From contig JARRNO010000071.1 of the NCBI GenBank assembly GCA_037384885.1, positions 1 through 28,823 of the forward strand: DNA of 28,823 nucleotides. Direction: 5' to 3'. This document shows, piece by piece, positions 1-9,467 of this stretch. A program made the translations under genes and the position numbers. The notes beneath the pieces are model-generated. The model made no database searches, was not told the origin of the DNA, and worked only from the letters and a program-made list of their open reading frames with translations. The DNA is from JARRNO01 sp037384885. GTDB taxonomy: Bacteria > Acidobacteriota > UBA4820 > DSQY01. Within the stretch, counting starts at the first letter, position 1. Each line of letters begins with the position of its first letter.

Positions 1-981
1 GAAGATCACCGCACCTTGAACGATGTACTGATGAAGTTTGACGAGGGTGACAAGGAAGAAAACAAGGCCGCCCGCAATGGCACTGAGGCTGATAACAAGC
101 AAGGCTCCCTGCAGCCAATTCAGCATCAGGTACTTCTTGCTTCCCTTGAGTTTCGCCTTCGCTTCCTTTGCTTCTTCAAGTTGTTTCTTGTCCTTTTCAA
201 CTCCTTCCTGCTCGTGCACGCGTCGGTACTCTGCGACCACATCCAGAGCACGCTTCTGGACCCGTTTGGTCAGCAAGACCAGGACGAGGATGAAGCTGAG
301 CGCCGTCAAGCCGACATAAAGCCAGAAGACTCCGGGGATGCCGAAGGCGTGGCGGACGGGAGGCGAGATGAAGCCCGGAACGGCCGCGCCCAGGTTCATC
401 ACCGCGTAGAGCATGGCGTAACCCATGGCCGAGGTTCGCTCGTCGCAGAATTCCCGGATAGCAGTATAGGCCGCGGGCTGGTAGAGGCCGTAGCCGAGAA
501 CCACGCCCAGCAGGCCGAGCAGGCAGGCGTAGAACAAGGGAGAACCCCAGCCCTGGTTGAGCGGGAAGATCTTGAGGCTGCCCACGATGATGAACCGGCC
601 CACGAACATGAGAAAGAAGGCGATCAGCAACGCCCGGCGGACGCCGATCTTGTCGGCCACGCCGCCGAAAAAGAGCATGGCCAGGGTGATGCCGGCCGTG
701 AGTACGCTGACCATCCAGTCCGCGTGGAGATCGTTCAGGCCGACGAAGTTGTTGAAGAAGATGGCCAGCAGCGTGAGCCAGCCGAAGTAGACGATGCCCT
801 CGATGAAGTAGGTGGAGTTAACCGCCCAAAGCGCCCGTCCCGCGTGAACGAGATCGATGAAGGGCTGCACGATCTCCTTCAGAGGGTGGGGGGCTGCATC
901 CTCGGGGGGCGGCACGGGCGGTTCGGCGCCTCCGGGGACGGATTCGGGTTCTTTTTTCGGATCGAGGTCATCGGGGCTCAT
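1..981 (-). CDS. MFS transporter (POT/peptide-MFS-like), C-terminal part outside window
   Basis: An open frame of 327 codons starts at the ATG at 979-981 and runs off the left edge without a stop. The first ~45 residues are Pro/Glu-rich and polar. Hydrophobic helices then begin around residue 52, with a YFIEGIVYFGW segment resembling helix 1 of peptide-type MFS carriers. The MFS motif-A-like loop GGVADKIGVRRA lies at residues 106-117. About six helices end near residue 238. A highly charged Lys/Glu linker (about 239-282), likely coiled and cytoplasmic, precedes the second helix bundle, which is only begun here. The start is supported by a GGAG-type ribosome site about 9 bases upstream. The substrate cannot be told; peptide or drug/proton transport is typical of the superfamily. 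The gene is divergent from the lipoprotein pair. Confident for MFS, weak for subfamily. Confidence 0.85.
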   Translation of the reverse strand, partial: MSPDDLDPKKEPESVPGGAEPPVPPPEDAAPHPLKEIVQPFIDLVHAGRALWAVNSTYFIEGIVYFGWLTLLAIFFNNFVGLNDLHADWMVSVLTAGITLAMLFFGGVADKIGVRRALLIAFFLMFVGRFIIVGSLKIFPLNQGWGSPLFYACLLGLLGVVLGYGLYQPAAYTAIREFCDERTSAMGYAMLYAVMNLGAAVPGFISPPVRHAFGIPGVFWLYVGLTALSFILVLVLLTKRVQKRALDVVAEYRRVHEQEGVEKDKKQLEEAKEAKAKLKGSKKYLMLNWLQGALLVISLSAIAGGLVFFLVTLVKLHQYIVQGAVIF

Positions 982-1216
982 GGCAGACTCCATCCAATAG
1001 AGCGTGTTCGGAAAAAGGCGGTCAGCCGGGTAAAAGTGCAATGTACCATGAAGCGCGGGAGAACACCACGAAGATGCTTGACATGACAGAGGCCGGGGGC
1101 CAACCGCCCCAGCCCGTCTTGAGCGGCCCGCCGGTTCGTGACAGAGTAGATTGTAAGAGGGGTCTCAACCCGGCGGAACCGCTCTGCCGCATCCGCCACA
1201 GTCACGGGAGCATATC

Positions 1217-1672
1217 ATGCATTCGCGCACCCTCTTGCTCGCCTCGCTTTCTGCACTGATCGTCCTGGCCGCCGGATGCGCCGCACAAAGGCAGAACTCC
1301 GGTGCGAGCCGGGAAGCCAACCTGACGGCGGGCACGGTCCAGCGGGAAATCCATACGGGAGAATCGGGCGCGGCCGTGGCCAAGGCGCTGGGCGCCCCCA
1401 ACATCGTCACCCGGGACAGCAACGGGGACGAGACCTGGATCTATGACAAGATCGCCACCTACGCCAGCTACGAAAAGAGCGGCGGGGGCGTTTCGGGGCG
1501 TCTCGGCGGCGGAGGACTGACGGGCAGGACGCTTCTGCTGGGCGGCATCGGCGGCGCCCATGCTCACGAAAGGGGTTCGTCCTCCAGCAGCGAGAAGACG
1601 TTGACGGTCATCATCAAATTCGACAAGAACCAGAAAGTGAAGTCCTTCTCTTACAATGCCAGCACGTTCTAA
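1217..1672 (+). CDS. small lipoprotein with SmpA/OmlA (BamE)-like domain
   Basis: This is a 151-residue protein with a lipoprotein signal peptide: a hydrophobic core, then LAAGC with the lipidated Cys at 21. The mature part holds a segment like the SmpA/OmlA (BamE-like) fold, ALGAPNIVTRDSNGDETWIY around residues 57-76, in which a small domain packs against partner proteins in the envelope. It is followed by a Gly-rich stretch (about 88-112) and a Ser cluster. The C-terminus ends in a beta-like strand containing VIIKFDKNQKVKSFSYN. A GGGAG ribosome site lies 7 bases upstream of the ATG. The second lipoprotein gene starts 4 bases after its stop, so they form one transcription unit. Outer-membrane lipoprotein is an inference; true BamE function is not shown. 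Confidence 0.8.
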   Translation: MHSRTLLLASLSALIVLAAGCAAQRQNSGASREANLTAGTVQREIHTGESGAAVAKALGAPNIVTRDSNGDETWIYDKIATYASYEKSGGGVSGRLGGGGLTGRTLLLGGIGGAHAHERGSSSSSEKTLTVIIKFDKNQKVKSFSYNASTF

Positions 1673-1676
1673 GAGG

Positions 1677-2189
1677 ATGAGCAAAACGCCTATTTTTCTC
1701 GCCTGTTGGGCCGCCGCCCTGCTCTGCCTGGGATGCGCCGGTGCGGGCCCCAAGCCCGTCCAGTCGCAGCTGCAGATCCGGCAGTACCAGACTCGAAATT
1801 ACGCCACCGGCAGCCAGAAACTGGTCATGAAGGCGCTCCTGAACGTGCTGCAGGACGACGGGTTCATCGTGAAGAACGTCAACCTTCAGCTCGGCTTCAT
1901 TTCGGGCGGGAAAGAAGTGAACATCGAAGACAAGAGCCACGCCTTCTGGCGGCGCTTCTGGCACGGCAAGAAGGCGACCTGGAACAAGTTCGCCCAGGTG
2001 GAGACGAGTCTGAACGTGAGTCCCTACGGCAAGGGCGAAACGCGGGTGCGCGCCAACTTCCAGGTGAAGACGCTGAACAACCGGGGCGTCGTGGTCAACG
2101 TGGAGACCGTGAACGATCCCCACTTCTACCAGCAGTTCTTCGCCACGGTGCAAAAGAGCCTCTACTTGCAGAAGCAGCACCTGGGCTAG
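1677..2189 (+). CDS. hypothetical lipoprotein, second gene of the pair
   Basis: This 170-residue protein has a short Lys-bearing n-region, a hydrophobic segment and a lipobox-like LCLGC with Cys at 20. The mature protein begins with a Gln-rich linker. It continues into an alternating alpha/beta domain containing MKALLNVLQDDGFIVKNVN, then GKEVNIEDK, and ends in QQFFATVQKSLYLQKQ. This looks like a family of small proteobacterial/acidobacterial lipoproteins of unknown role; I do not have a function. The ATG at 1677 is chosen because it gives a compact signal peptide and sits just after the upstream stop, consistent with coupling, although the AAGAGG abuts it with no spacer. An in-frame ATG at 1656 would overlap the upstream gene by 17 bases. 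A bulged hairpin (GGAAAGG/CCTTTCC, 2201-2221) follows the stop but has no T tract. Confidence 0.75.
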   Translation: MSKTPIFLACWAAALLCLGCAGAGPKPVQSQLQIRQYQTRNYATGSQKLVMKALLNVLQDDGFIVKNVNLQLGFISGGKEVNIEDKSHAFWRRFWHGKKATWNKFAQVETSLNVSPYGKGETRVRANFQVKTLNNRGVVVNVETVNDPHFYQQFFATVQKSLYLQKQHLG

Positions 2190-2344
2190 CTGGCGAGGCG
2201 GGAAAGGGTTGGTTCCTTTCCGCCCGGCCCCCGGTCCGGCGAAACCGCCCGCTGCTTCGGCCTTGCTGCTCACACCTCCCCGCTTCAAAGCAGGCCTCTG
2301 AATGGTGCTCTGGCTTCGTTTGAACCCTAAACAAGGGTTTCCAG

Positions 2345-2770
2345 CTAAAAGGATTCGTGTGGAACGCGGCCCCGCGTGCGTTTCACTTCCGCTTTTTTCT
2401 TCTTTTCCTTGAGCCGCTTTTCCTTCGAAGCACGGGGCACGCGCGTGGGTTTTCGGCGCTTGGGCGGCGCGGCGGCGCGGCGGACCAGCGCGGCCAGCCT
2501 TTCCCGGGCGTCTTCCCGGTTTCTTTCGCGGGTGCGAAAGCGGTGAGCGTCGATGACAACCGTTCCTTCGACGGTGGCGCGGCGTCCCGCCAGGCGGAGG
2601 AGCCTTTCTTTCACCGCAAGGGGCAGGGCCGGCGAATTCACGGCGTCGAAGCGGAGCTGGACGGCGGTGGCGACCTTGTTCACATTCTGTCCGCCCGGCC
2701 CCGGAGCGCGCACGAAAGCCTCTTCGAGCTCGTCCTCGGCGATCGAAATGCGGGGCGTCACCTTCAGCAT
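2345..2770 (-). CDS. arfB: ArfB/YaeJ-type peptidyl-tRNA hydrolase (ribosome rescue)
   Basis: This is a 141-residue protein of normal ArfB length. It carries the catalytic GGQ of class I release factors in the context RAPGPGGQNVNKVATAVQLR (residues 21-40), followed by the compact RF-1-like fold. It ends in a very basic tail with PTRVPRASKEKRLKEKKKK (about 108-126). ArfB inserts this tail into the empty mRNA channel of stalled ribosomes, and the GGQ loop then hydrolyses the peptidyl-tRNA. The codon-recognition domains of RF1/RF2 are absent, which separates it from true release factors. Its ATG shares one base with the TGA of the upstream oxidoreductase gene (TGATG at 2768-2772), so translation is probably coupled. 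Nothing appears truncated. Confidence 0.93.
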   Translation of the reverse strand: MLKVTPRISIAEDELEEAFVRAPGPGGQNVNKVATAVQLRFDAVNSPALPLAVKERLLRLAGRRATVEGTVVIDAHRFRTRERNREDARERLAALVRRAAAPPKRRKPTRVPRASKEKRLKEKKKKAEVKRTRGRVPHESF

Positions 2771-3402
2771 CAGCGCCTCAGAATCTTGAAGGCGAAGTCC
2801 GGCCCCACGCCCTGCCGGTAGGCCATGTCCACCCACAACATGGCCATGGGCTCCAGGTAGCGGGCGTGGTAGAGCGGGCCGGTGTCGCAGGCGTCGAAGC
2901 CAAGCTGGTCGGCCAGGTCCGCCACGACTTCCTTGGCGCGGGCGTCGTCGCCGCAGATGAACATGGTGGCCCGGTCTTCGCCCAAAATGGGGTTGGCCAT
3001 GTTCTTGGAGCCGGTGGTGTTGAAGGCCTTGACCACGCGCGCACCGGGAGCCATCGCAGCCACCTCTTCGCCGGCGGAAGTGTCGAAGCCGACCGAAAGC
3101 CCGGAAAAGCCGTCCGCGATGGGGTTGGTGCAGTCCACCAGGATCTTGCCCTCCAATCCGCCCGCCGTCTTCAAAACATCCTTCACCGCTCCCCAGGGAA
3201 CGGCGAGCACCACGATTTCCGCCCCCATGCAGGCCTCCTCGACAGACGCCGCGCGCGCGTCCCGCCCCAAGGCTTTGACCTTCTGGGCCACCTTGTCCGC
3301 CGAGGGATTCCGGACGCCGAAAACCACGCTGTGACCCTCCCGGGCCCAGCGGGCGCCCAGCGCCGCCCCCACATTTCCCATTCCGAGGACTGCAAATTTC
3401 AT
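2770..3402 (-). CDS. NAD(P)-binding oxidoreductase of the F420-dependent NADP reductase family
   Basis: This is a 210-residue single-domain protein. The N-terminal Rossmann motif is GMGNVGAALG (about residues 7-16), followed after beta-2 by VRNPSADK, where Arg and Ser would contact an NADP 2'-phosphate. VVLAVPWGA, DCTNPI and VVKAFNTTGS are the usual successive strands and loops of the family (PF03807). Members reduce NADP with reduced coenzyme F420, but many relatives in organisms without F420 have unknown substrates. No F420 biosynthesis gene is in the window, so the substrate stays open. AGGAGG six bases before the ATG supports the start. It is the first gene of a two-gene unit with arfB, with a probable promoter at 3424-3452. 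Confidence 0.82.
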   Translation of the reverse strand: MKFAVLGMGNVGAALGARWAREGHSVVFGVRNPSADKVAQKVKALGRDARAASVEEACMGAEIVVLAVPWGAVKDVLKTAGGLEGKILVDCTNPIADGFSGLSVGFDTSAGEEVAAMAPGARVVKAFNTTGSKNMANPILGEDRATMFICGDDARAKEVVADLADQLGFDACDTGPLYHARYLEPMAMLWVDMAYRQGVGPDFAFKILRR

Positions 3403-3423
3403 GGCCGCCTCCTGCACGCAAAG

Positions 3424-3452
3424 ACAATATAGCGCCCTCCACCCCGGTTCAA
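3424..3452 (-). promoter_or_regulatory. sigma70-like promoter for the oxidoreductase-arfB unit
   Basis: On the minus strand, TTGAAC (3452-3447) is followed 17 bases later by TATTGT (3429-3424). An overlapping TATATT is an alternative -10. A start site near 3417 would leave a leader of about 15 bases containing the AGGAGG. This is pattern matching only. Confidence 0.4.
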
Positions 3453-3544
3453 ACCCGGCCCCTGGAGCGGCCCGGCGCAGCCGCGTTGCGGCGCTCCGCC
3501 ATGGGAGGGTAGAATTGGATTTCACAAAACAGGGGAGGGGTCCA

Positions 3545-4210
3545 GTGGCCGACAAGCAAGCGACGGGAACATCGCAGGCGGAGGTGGCGGCGCGAGACCG
3601 CCAGTGGCGGGACGAAGTCTACCATCCTTTCGCTCTCCAACCTTTACGTGGGCTTCAAGACCGGCTGGAGCCTCGGGGTGACCATCACGGCGGCCATCAT
3701 GGCCTATGCGGTCTTCAAGGCCGTGCGGACCCTGATGCCCTTTTTCTTCCGCAACGATCTGACGATCCTGGAAAACAACATCCTGCAAACCATGGCCGCG
3801 GCTTGCGCCGACACGGCCTCGGCAGGCCTTGTTTCGGCCATTCCCGCCCTCATGATGGTCACCGGAACGACCCTGGCGCCGTGGAAGCTCACCCTCTGGA
3901 TCATGACCATCCTCATGCTGGGCGTCTTCATGGCCGTGCCCATGAAGCGGCAGATGATCAACGTGGAACAGCTGCGCTTTCCCACCGGCACCGCCACCAG
4001 TGAAGTCCTCAAGGGCATCCACGAAACGGGGATCGAGGCCCTCCGGAAGGCCCGCGCGCTTTTCGCGGCCATGGGCATCGGCCTCGTTATCGCCTGGTGC
4101 CGGGACGGCGTCATCGGATTTCCGCGGTTCATCCACGGGCATATCGCGAAATCCTGGGGGACCTGGGAGTGGAAGCGCCTCCTGCCGCCCATTCCGGCGA
4201 CGTTCGTTGA
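3545..4210 (+). pseudogene. OPT family oligopeptide transporter, N-terminal part, broken reading frame
   Basis: A GTG at 3545 with a GGGGAGGGG ribosome site opens a frame encoding a polar start that ends in RDRQWRDEVY (to about 3622). The next recognisable OPT sequence, TILSLSNLYVGFKTGWSLGV, lies in a different frame from 3621 onward. The ~20 residues that relatives carry between these parts (a QLTLRA-like segment and the first half of helix 1) are absent. The frame then continues through several membrane helices, including PMKRQMINVEQLRFPTGTA, to about 4205. There it breaks again, just before the MGIRVG motif. The two breaks look like losses of about 60 bases each rather than single-base errors. 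Whether the gene is truly dead or the assembly is wrong cannot be decided here; the second half is fully open. Confidence 0.7.
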
Positions 4211-4212
4211 TC

Positions 4213-6051
4213 ATGGGCATCCGGGTCGGCCTCAGCCTGATCTTCGCCACGATCCTGGGGTGGGGCGTCCTGGCGCCCGTCATGATTCACCGCGGAGACA
4301 TCGACCACCCGGCCCCGAGAGTGACGGCGGCGGACGGCTTCACGCAAAACGCCCGGCTCTTTTCAGACCGCGAACTCTACTTTCCCGTCACCGTACCGTC
4401 CGGGGCCGCGCTCTCGCTCCAGGTCCGGTTCAACGACGGTCCGCCGCTCACGCTGGTCCGCCGCTGGGAAAAGACCGCGACCTACGCGTCTGCCGCCTCC
4501 CTGGCCCGGGGCCTGAACCGCGCCGCGCTGCCGGACGGGCGGGCCAACCCCTTCGCCGGCAAGATCGCCTTCGGCGTCGATTCCCAGAAAAACCACATCT
4601 ACGCCACGTTCGCCCAATCGCCCGGAACCGGTGCGGTCCTTTCCGTTCCCGCGGGAACGGCTGCGGAGGCGCTCGGCTTCAAGCCCGGTTCGAGCGCCGA
4701 GGTGCTCCGGTTTCCCATGGCCATCCCGGCGGGAACCCACCTGGCTTTTTCCGTAGGCATGGTGGACGGCCCACGGGGAAAGATGGCGGAGAAGCGCTAT
4801 GCGTTGGATTTTCAGCAGAACGTCACCGTGCGCGGACGAGAATCGCTCCTCGCCCTTCTCAACGGCGCCGCCACACCCTGGGGAGCCCCGAACCCGCTCC
4901 ACGGCGTGGTTTCCTTCACGTGGGTCCGGGGACACCTGGCCGCCGAGGCGGCCCGTGCCCGGCAATGGGATTCTCAGCTGACGGTGGATGACAGCGCCGG
5001 CAACCGCCTTCTCGGCTTTGCGCCGGGCCAGACGCGCCGGGAGAATTATGGCGGCTACCGCAACATCGTGCACTGGCTCATGTGGCCCGGCGTGGCCATG
5101 ATGGTCACGGCGGGGTTGCTTTCCTTCTTCTACCAGTGGAAAACGGTGGTGCGTGCGCTCTCGGGTCTCGCCCGGGTCTTCCGTCCCAAGAAGGACCGGG
5201 AAGCCGAAGAGGATCCCGTTTCCGGCATCGAAGTCCCGGGGACCTGGTTCGCTGTGGGGTTCCTGCTGACCGGGGCGCTGGCGGTGATCCTGCAGATCAG
5301 CTTTTTCGGCATTCACTGGTGGATGGCCGTGCTGGCCGTGCTCATGACCTTTCTTCTGGCCATCGTAGCCTGCCGGGCCACCGGCGAAACGGACATCACG
5401 CCGGTGGGGCCTCTCGGAAAAATCACCCAGCTCATGTACGGCGCCATCGCACCCGGGAACATGACCACCAACATCATGACGGCCAATGTGACCGGCGGCG
5501 CGGCCGCCTCTTCCGGCGATCTCCTCCAGGCGCTGAAGTGCGGATATCTGGTGGGCGCCAGCCCTCGCAAGCAGTACATCAGCATGCTGCTGGGCGTGGG
5601 CGTGGGCGCGCTGGTGAGCGTGCCCGTGTACCACCTGCTGGTGCCGACGCCCGCCGTGCTCGGCACGGACCAGCTCCCGGCGCCCGCGGCCCAGGTCTGG
5701 GCGGGCGTTGCACTGCTCTTGTCGCACGGCTTCGCCGCGCTGCCCGTCTCCGCCCGCTGGGCGCTCCTCATCGGCGGGCTCCTCGGGATCGTGATCACGG
5801 TATGCGAGAAGCACGTTCCGGGCGCCCGCAAGTTCCTGCCCTCGCCCACGGGCATGGGCATCGCCCTGGTCATCCCCGCCTTCAACTGCGTCAGCATGTT
5901 CCTGGGAGCGCTCGCCGCGTGGCTCTTCGAGAAGCGCTCCAAGGCCGCCGCCGACCGGTATACCATTCCGGTCGCCTCTGGTATCATTGCCGGAGAGAGC
6001 CTGATGGGGATTCTCGTGGCGGTGCTGAAGGCCTTCCACTTCATGATATAG
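4213..6051 (+). CDS. OPT family oligopeptide transporter, C-terminal part with a large soluble insertion
   Basis: This frame of 612 codons begins at ATG 4213 (MGIRVGLSLIFATILGWG), in the middle of the transporter. After LAPVMIHRGDI it carries about 250 residues of non-membrane sequence with two similar modules (about 4375-5028). It returns to membrane sequence at IVHWLMWPGVAMMVTAGLLS. The family hallmark follows: GETDITPVGPLGKITQLMYG and the adjacent APGNMTTNIMTANVTGGAA (about 5386-5505), then GYLVGASPRKQY and several more helices to the stop. OPT proteins import peptides or metal chelates through the inner membrane; the substrate is unknown here. The initiator used in the cell is probably the GTG at 3545, making this the second part of one gene. 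The PHP-domain gene follows after 66 bases. Confidence 0.85.
   Translation: MGIRVGLSLIFATILGWGVLAPVMIHRGDIDHPAPRVTAADGFTQNARLFSDRELYFPVTVPSGAALSLQVRFNDGPPLTLVRRWEKTATYASAASLARGLNRAALPDGRANPFAGKIAFGVDSQKNHIYATFAQSPGTGAVLSVPAGTAAEALGFKPGSSAEVLRFPMAIPAGTHLAFSVGMVDGPRGKMAEKRYALDFQQNVTVRGRESLLALLNGAATPWGAPNPLHGVVSFTWVRGHLAAEAARARQWDSQLTVDDSAGNRLLGFAPGQTRRENYGGYRNIVHWLMWPGVAMMVTAGLLSFFYQWKTVVRALSGLARVFRPKKDREAEEDPVSGIEVPGTWFAVGFLLTGALAVILQISFFGIHWWMAVLAVLMTFLLAIVACRATGETDITPVGPLGKITQLMYGAIAPGNMTTNIMTANVTGGAAASSGDLLQALKCGYLVGASPRKQYISMLLGVGVGALVSVPVYHLLVPTPAVLGTDQLPAPAAQVWAGVALLLSHGFAALPVSARWALLIGGLLGIVITVCEKHVPGARKFLPSPTGMGIALVIPAFNCVSMFLGALAAWLFEKRSKAAADRYTIPVASGIIAGESLMGILVAVLKAFHFMI
4375..5028 (+). 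repeat. two tandem ~108-residue modules inserted in the OPT transporter
   Basis: Module 1 (4375-4698) and module 2 (4702-5028) are similar at the protein level. Both open with FP..(I/V)P(A/S)G..L and soon reach a DGP triplet. Both have a short helix with an LN core (ARGLNRA versus ALLNGAA), then a G(K/V)(I/V)(A/S)F strand, and both close with (A/L)LGF.PG. The distance from the opening Phe to the closing Phe is 99 residues in one and 102 in the other. The pattern is reminiscent of soluble beta-rich modules in surface and flagellar-hook proteins, but I cannot assign a family. Confidence 0.55.
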
Positions 6052-6117
6052 AGGCTGCGGGGACGCCGCCAGGCCGTCCGGGACATCCGGCGAAAAAGCC
6101 AGGGAGCCGGTGAGCTT

Positions 6118-6909
6118 ATGTACCAGGCCTATCTCGACCACCATGTACACAGTCTGCACAGCTGGGACAGCGAGTCTACGCCCGAGGAACTCGTGGCCGC
6201 GGCCCGCCGCCAGGGCCTGGGCGGTTTCGTTCTCACCGACCACGTGGAGTTCGATCCCTCCGACATGGGGTACGGCTATTACAACCTCGCCCGGGCCGCC
6301 GAATGCGTGGAAGAGACCGCGGAGCTGACGCCCGATCTCAGGATCCGCTTCGGCGCGGAGATCAGCCACCAGGAGCGGTTCAAGGAAGAAATCCGTGACT
6401 TCCTGCACCACGCCTCCTACCAGTACACCATCGGATCCGTCCACCACGTGGGGAGGGAGGAAATTACCAACTTCATGGCGCGGGCCGAGTCGCAGAAGCT
6501 CCCCCTCGAGGACTGCCTGGACGAGTACTTCGACGCCTGTCTCAAGGTCGTGGCAAGCAATCTCTACGACGCTCTCGGCCACCTGGACTTTCCCAAGGTG
6601 TTTTCCATGCGGGGGACCGCGGTGAACGGCGATTTCTGGATGGAGCACTACGGCAAAACGATCCGGCGGATCGTGACCGCCAGCCTGGACATGGGGGTTT
6701 TCATCGAGGTCAACACCGCGCCCTATCGCAAGGGATTTGACGAACCTTTCCCCGGCTGGGCGATTCTGGACCTTTACCGGGAAAAGGGCGGCCGGGAAGT
6801 CATCCTGTCATCGGACGCCCACCGTCCGGAAGACCTGGGCACGGCCTACGGCGCCGTCTTCAAGGAACTGACCCGCCGCGGTCTGAGCGTGCGCAACGCC
6901 GTGGCCTGA
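6118..6909 (+). CDS. PHP-family phosphoesterase, histidinol-phosphatase (HisJ/HisK) type
   Basis: This 263-residue protein has the PHP metal-site motifs in order: H9-x-H11 (DHHVHSLHS), D41-H42 (LTDHVEF), E81 (GAEIS), H109/H110 (GSVHHV), H155-x-D157 (LGHLDF), and D233-x-H235 (SSDAHRPEDLG). These bind a trinuclear metal centre that hydrolyses phosphomonoesters. Histidinol-phosphatases of the HisJ/HisK kind have this size and motif set, and dephosphorylate L-histidinol phosphate in histidine synthesis. No other his gene is in the window, so the substrate is inferred from family resemblance. The ATG is 66 bases after the OPT stop, with GGTGAG/GGAG upstream. It is probably co-transcribed with its neighbours on either side. 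Confidence 0.85.
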   Translation: MYQAYLDHHVHSLHSWDSESTPEELVAAARRQGLGGFVLTDHVEFDPSDMGYGYYNLARAAECVEETAELTPDLRIRFGAEISHQERFKEEIRDFLHHASYQYTIGSVHHVGREEITNFMARAESQKLPLEDCLDEYFDACLKVVASNLYDALGHLDFPKVFSMRGTAVNGDFWMEHYGKTIRRIVTASLDMGVFIEVNTAPYRKGFDEPFPGWAILDLYREKGGREVILSSDAHRPEDLGTAYGAVFKELTRRGLSVRNAVA

Positions 6910-6979
6910 GGCGCGCTCTGAAGGGTCTTCCCCGGAATAATCGGCCTCGTGTCCTTCTTTCTGAAGTGAAGGAGGGTTC

Positions 6980-9076
<2,097 letters not shown>

Positions 9077-9467
9077 ATCCGGGTCCGGTTTAGCCGGCGC
9101 GGGTTGCCAAAAATGACTGTAATGGTATATCATTAGCAGTTGCCGACGAAAGCCCGCCGCTGCGTATCCGGCGGCGACCCGGCTTTTAGAGGATTGCGGA
9201 TGGAGCAAGACCTGTCGGAAAACTTGTTCCACTTGACCCGACGGTTCGCATCCCGGGGCCTGCATTGTGCACCCGAACGCTCACATTCCCTCATGTTACG
9301 TTTGAACGCCCGTGAGACAGAGTTCAATCCATGCCTGCGCCCAGCCATCCAATTCGTCTGCACCCACCGGTATCCCGGTCCGGCGGCGGGCCGGACAAGC
9401 GCGCGCCCCGCACTGGAAACGATTGACCGCTCCCTGAGAAGGGGCTGCAACACGGAGACGACAGACC
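9077..9467. other. 391-bp gene-free stretch before the ClC gene
   Basis: This stretch holds a possible promoter (9104-9133), one G/C-rich hairpin (GTCCGGC and GCCGGAC separated by five bases, about 9382-9400) and no frame with convincing protein features. If the promoter is real, the ClC mRNA has a leader of over 300 bases. I found no match to a riboswitch consensus I know, including the fluoride motif that often precedes fluoride-type ClC genes. Confidence 0.5.
9104..9133 (+). promoter_or_regulatory. possible sigma70-like promoter upstream of the ClC gene
   Basis: TTGCCA (9104-9109) is followed by TATATC at 9126 (16-base spacing) or TATCAT at 9128 (18-base spacing), in an AT-rich patch that stands out from the GC-rich surroundings. 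It lies 335 bases ahead of the ClC start. Confidence 0.35.

Noticed and set aside
16..1086. A 356-codon plus-strand open frame over the left edge
   Set aside because: It is antisense to, and codon-in-phase with, the MFS gene. Its translation is a charged low-complexity protein, whereas the minus strand gives proper membrane helices.
2201..2221. Terminator after the lipoprotein pair
   Set aside because: The stem is bulged and no T tract follows on either strand, so it is not listed as a terminator.
4363..6648. A 761-codon minus-strand open frame
   Set aside because: It is antisense to the OPT and PHP genes and His/Gly/Arg-rich. It is a GC-skew shadow with no domain pattern.
9077..9467. Fluoride riboswitch before the ClC gene
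   Set aside because: I looked for the GGNGAUGG and CUGAUGACUCCUACC-like segments of the crcB motif and did not find them.
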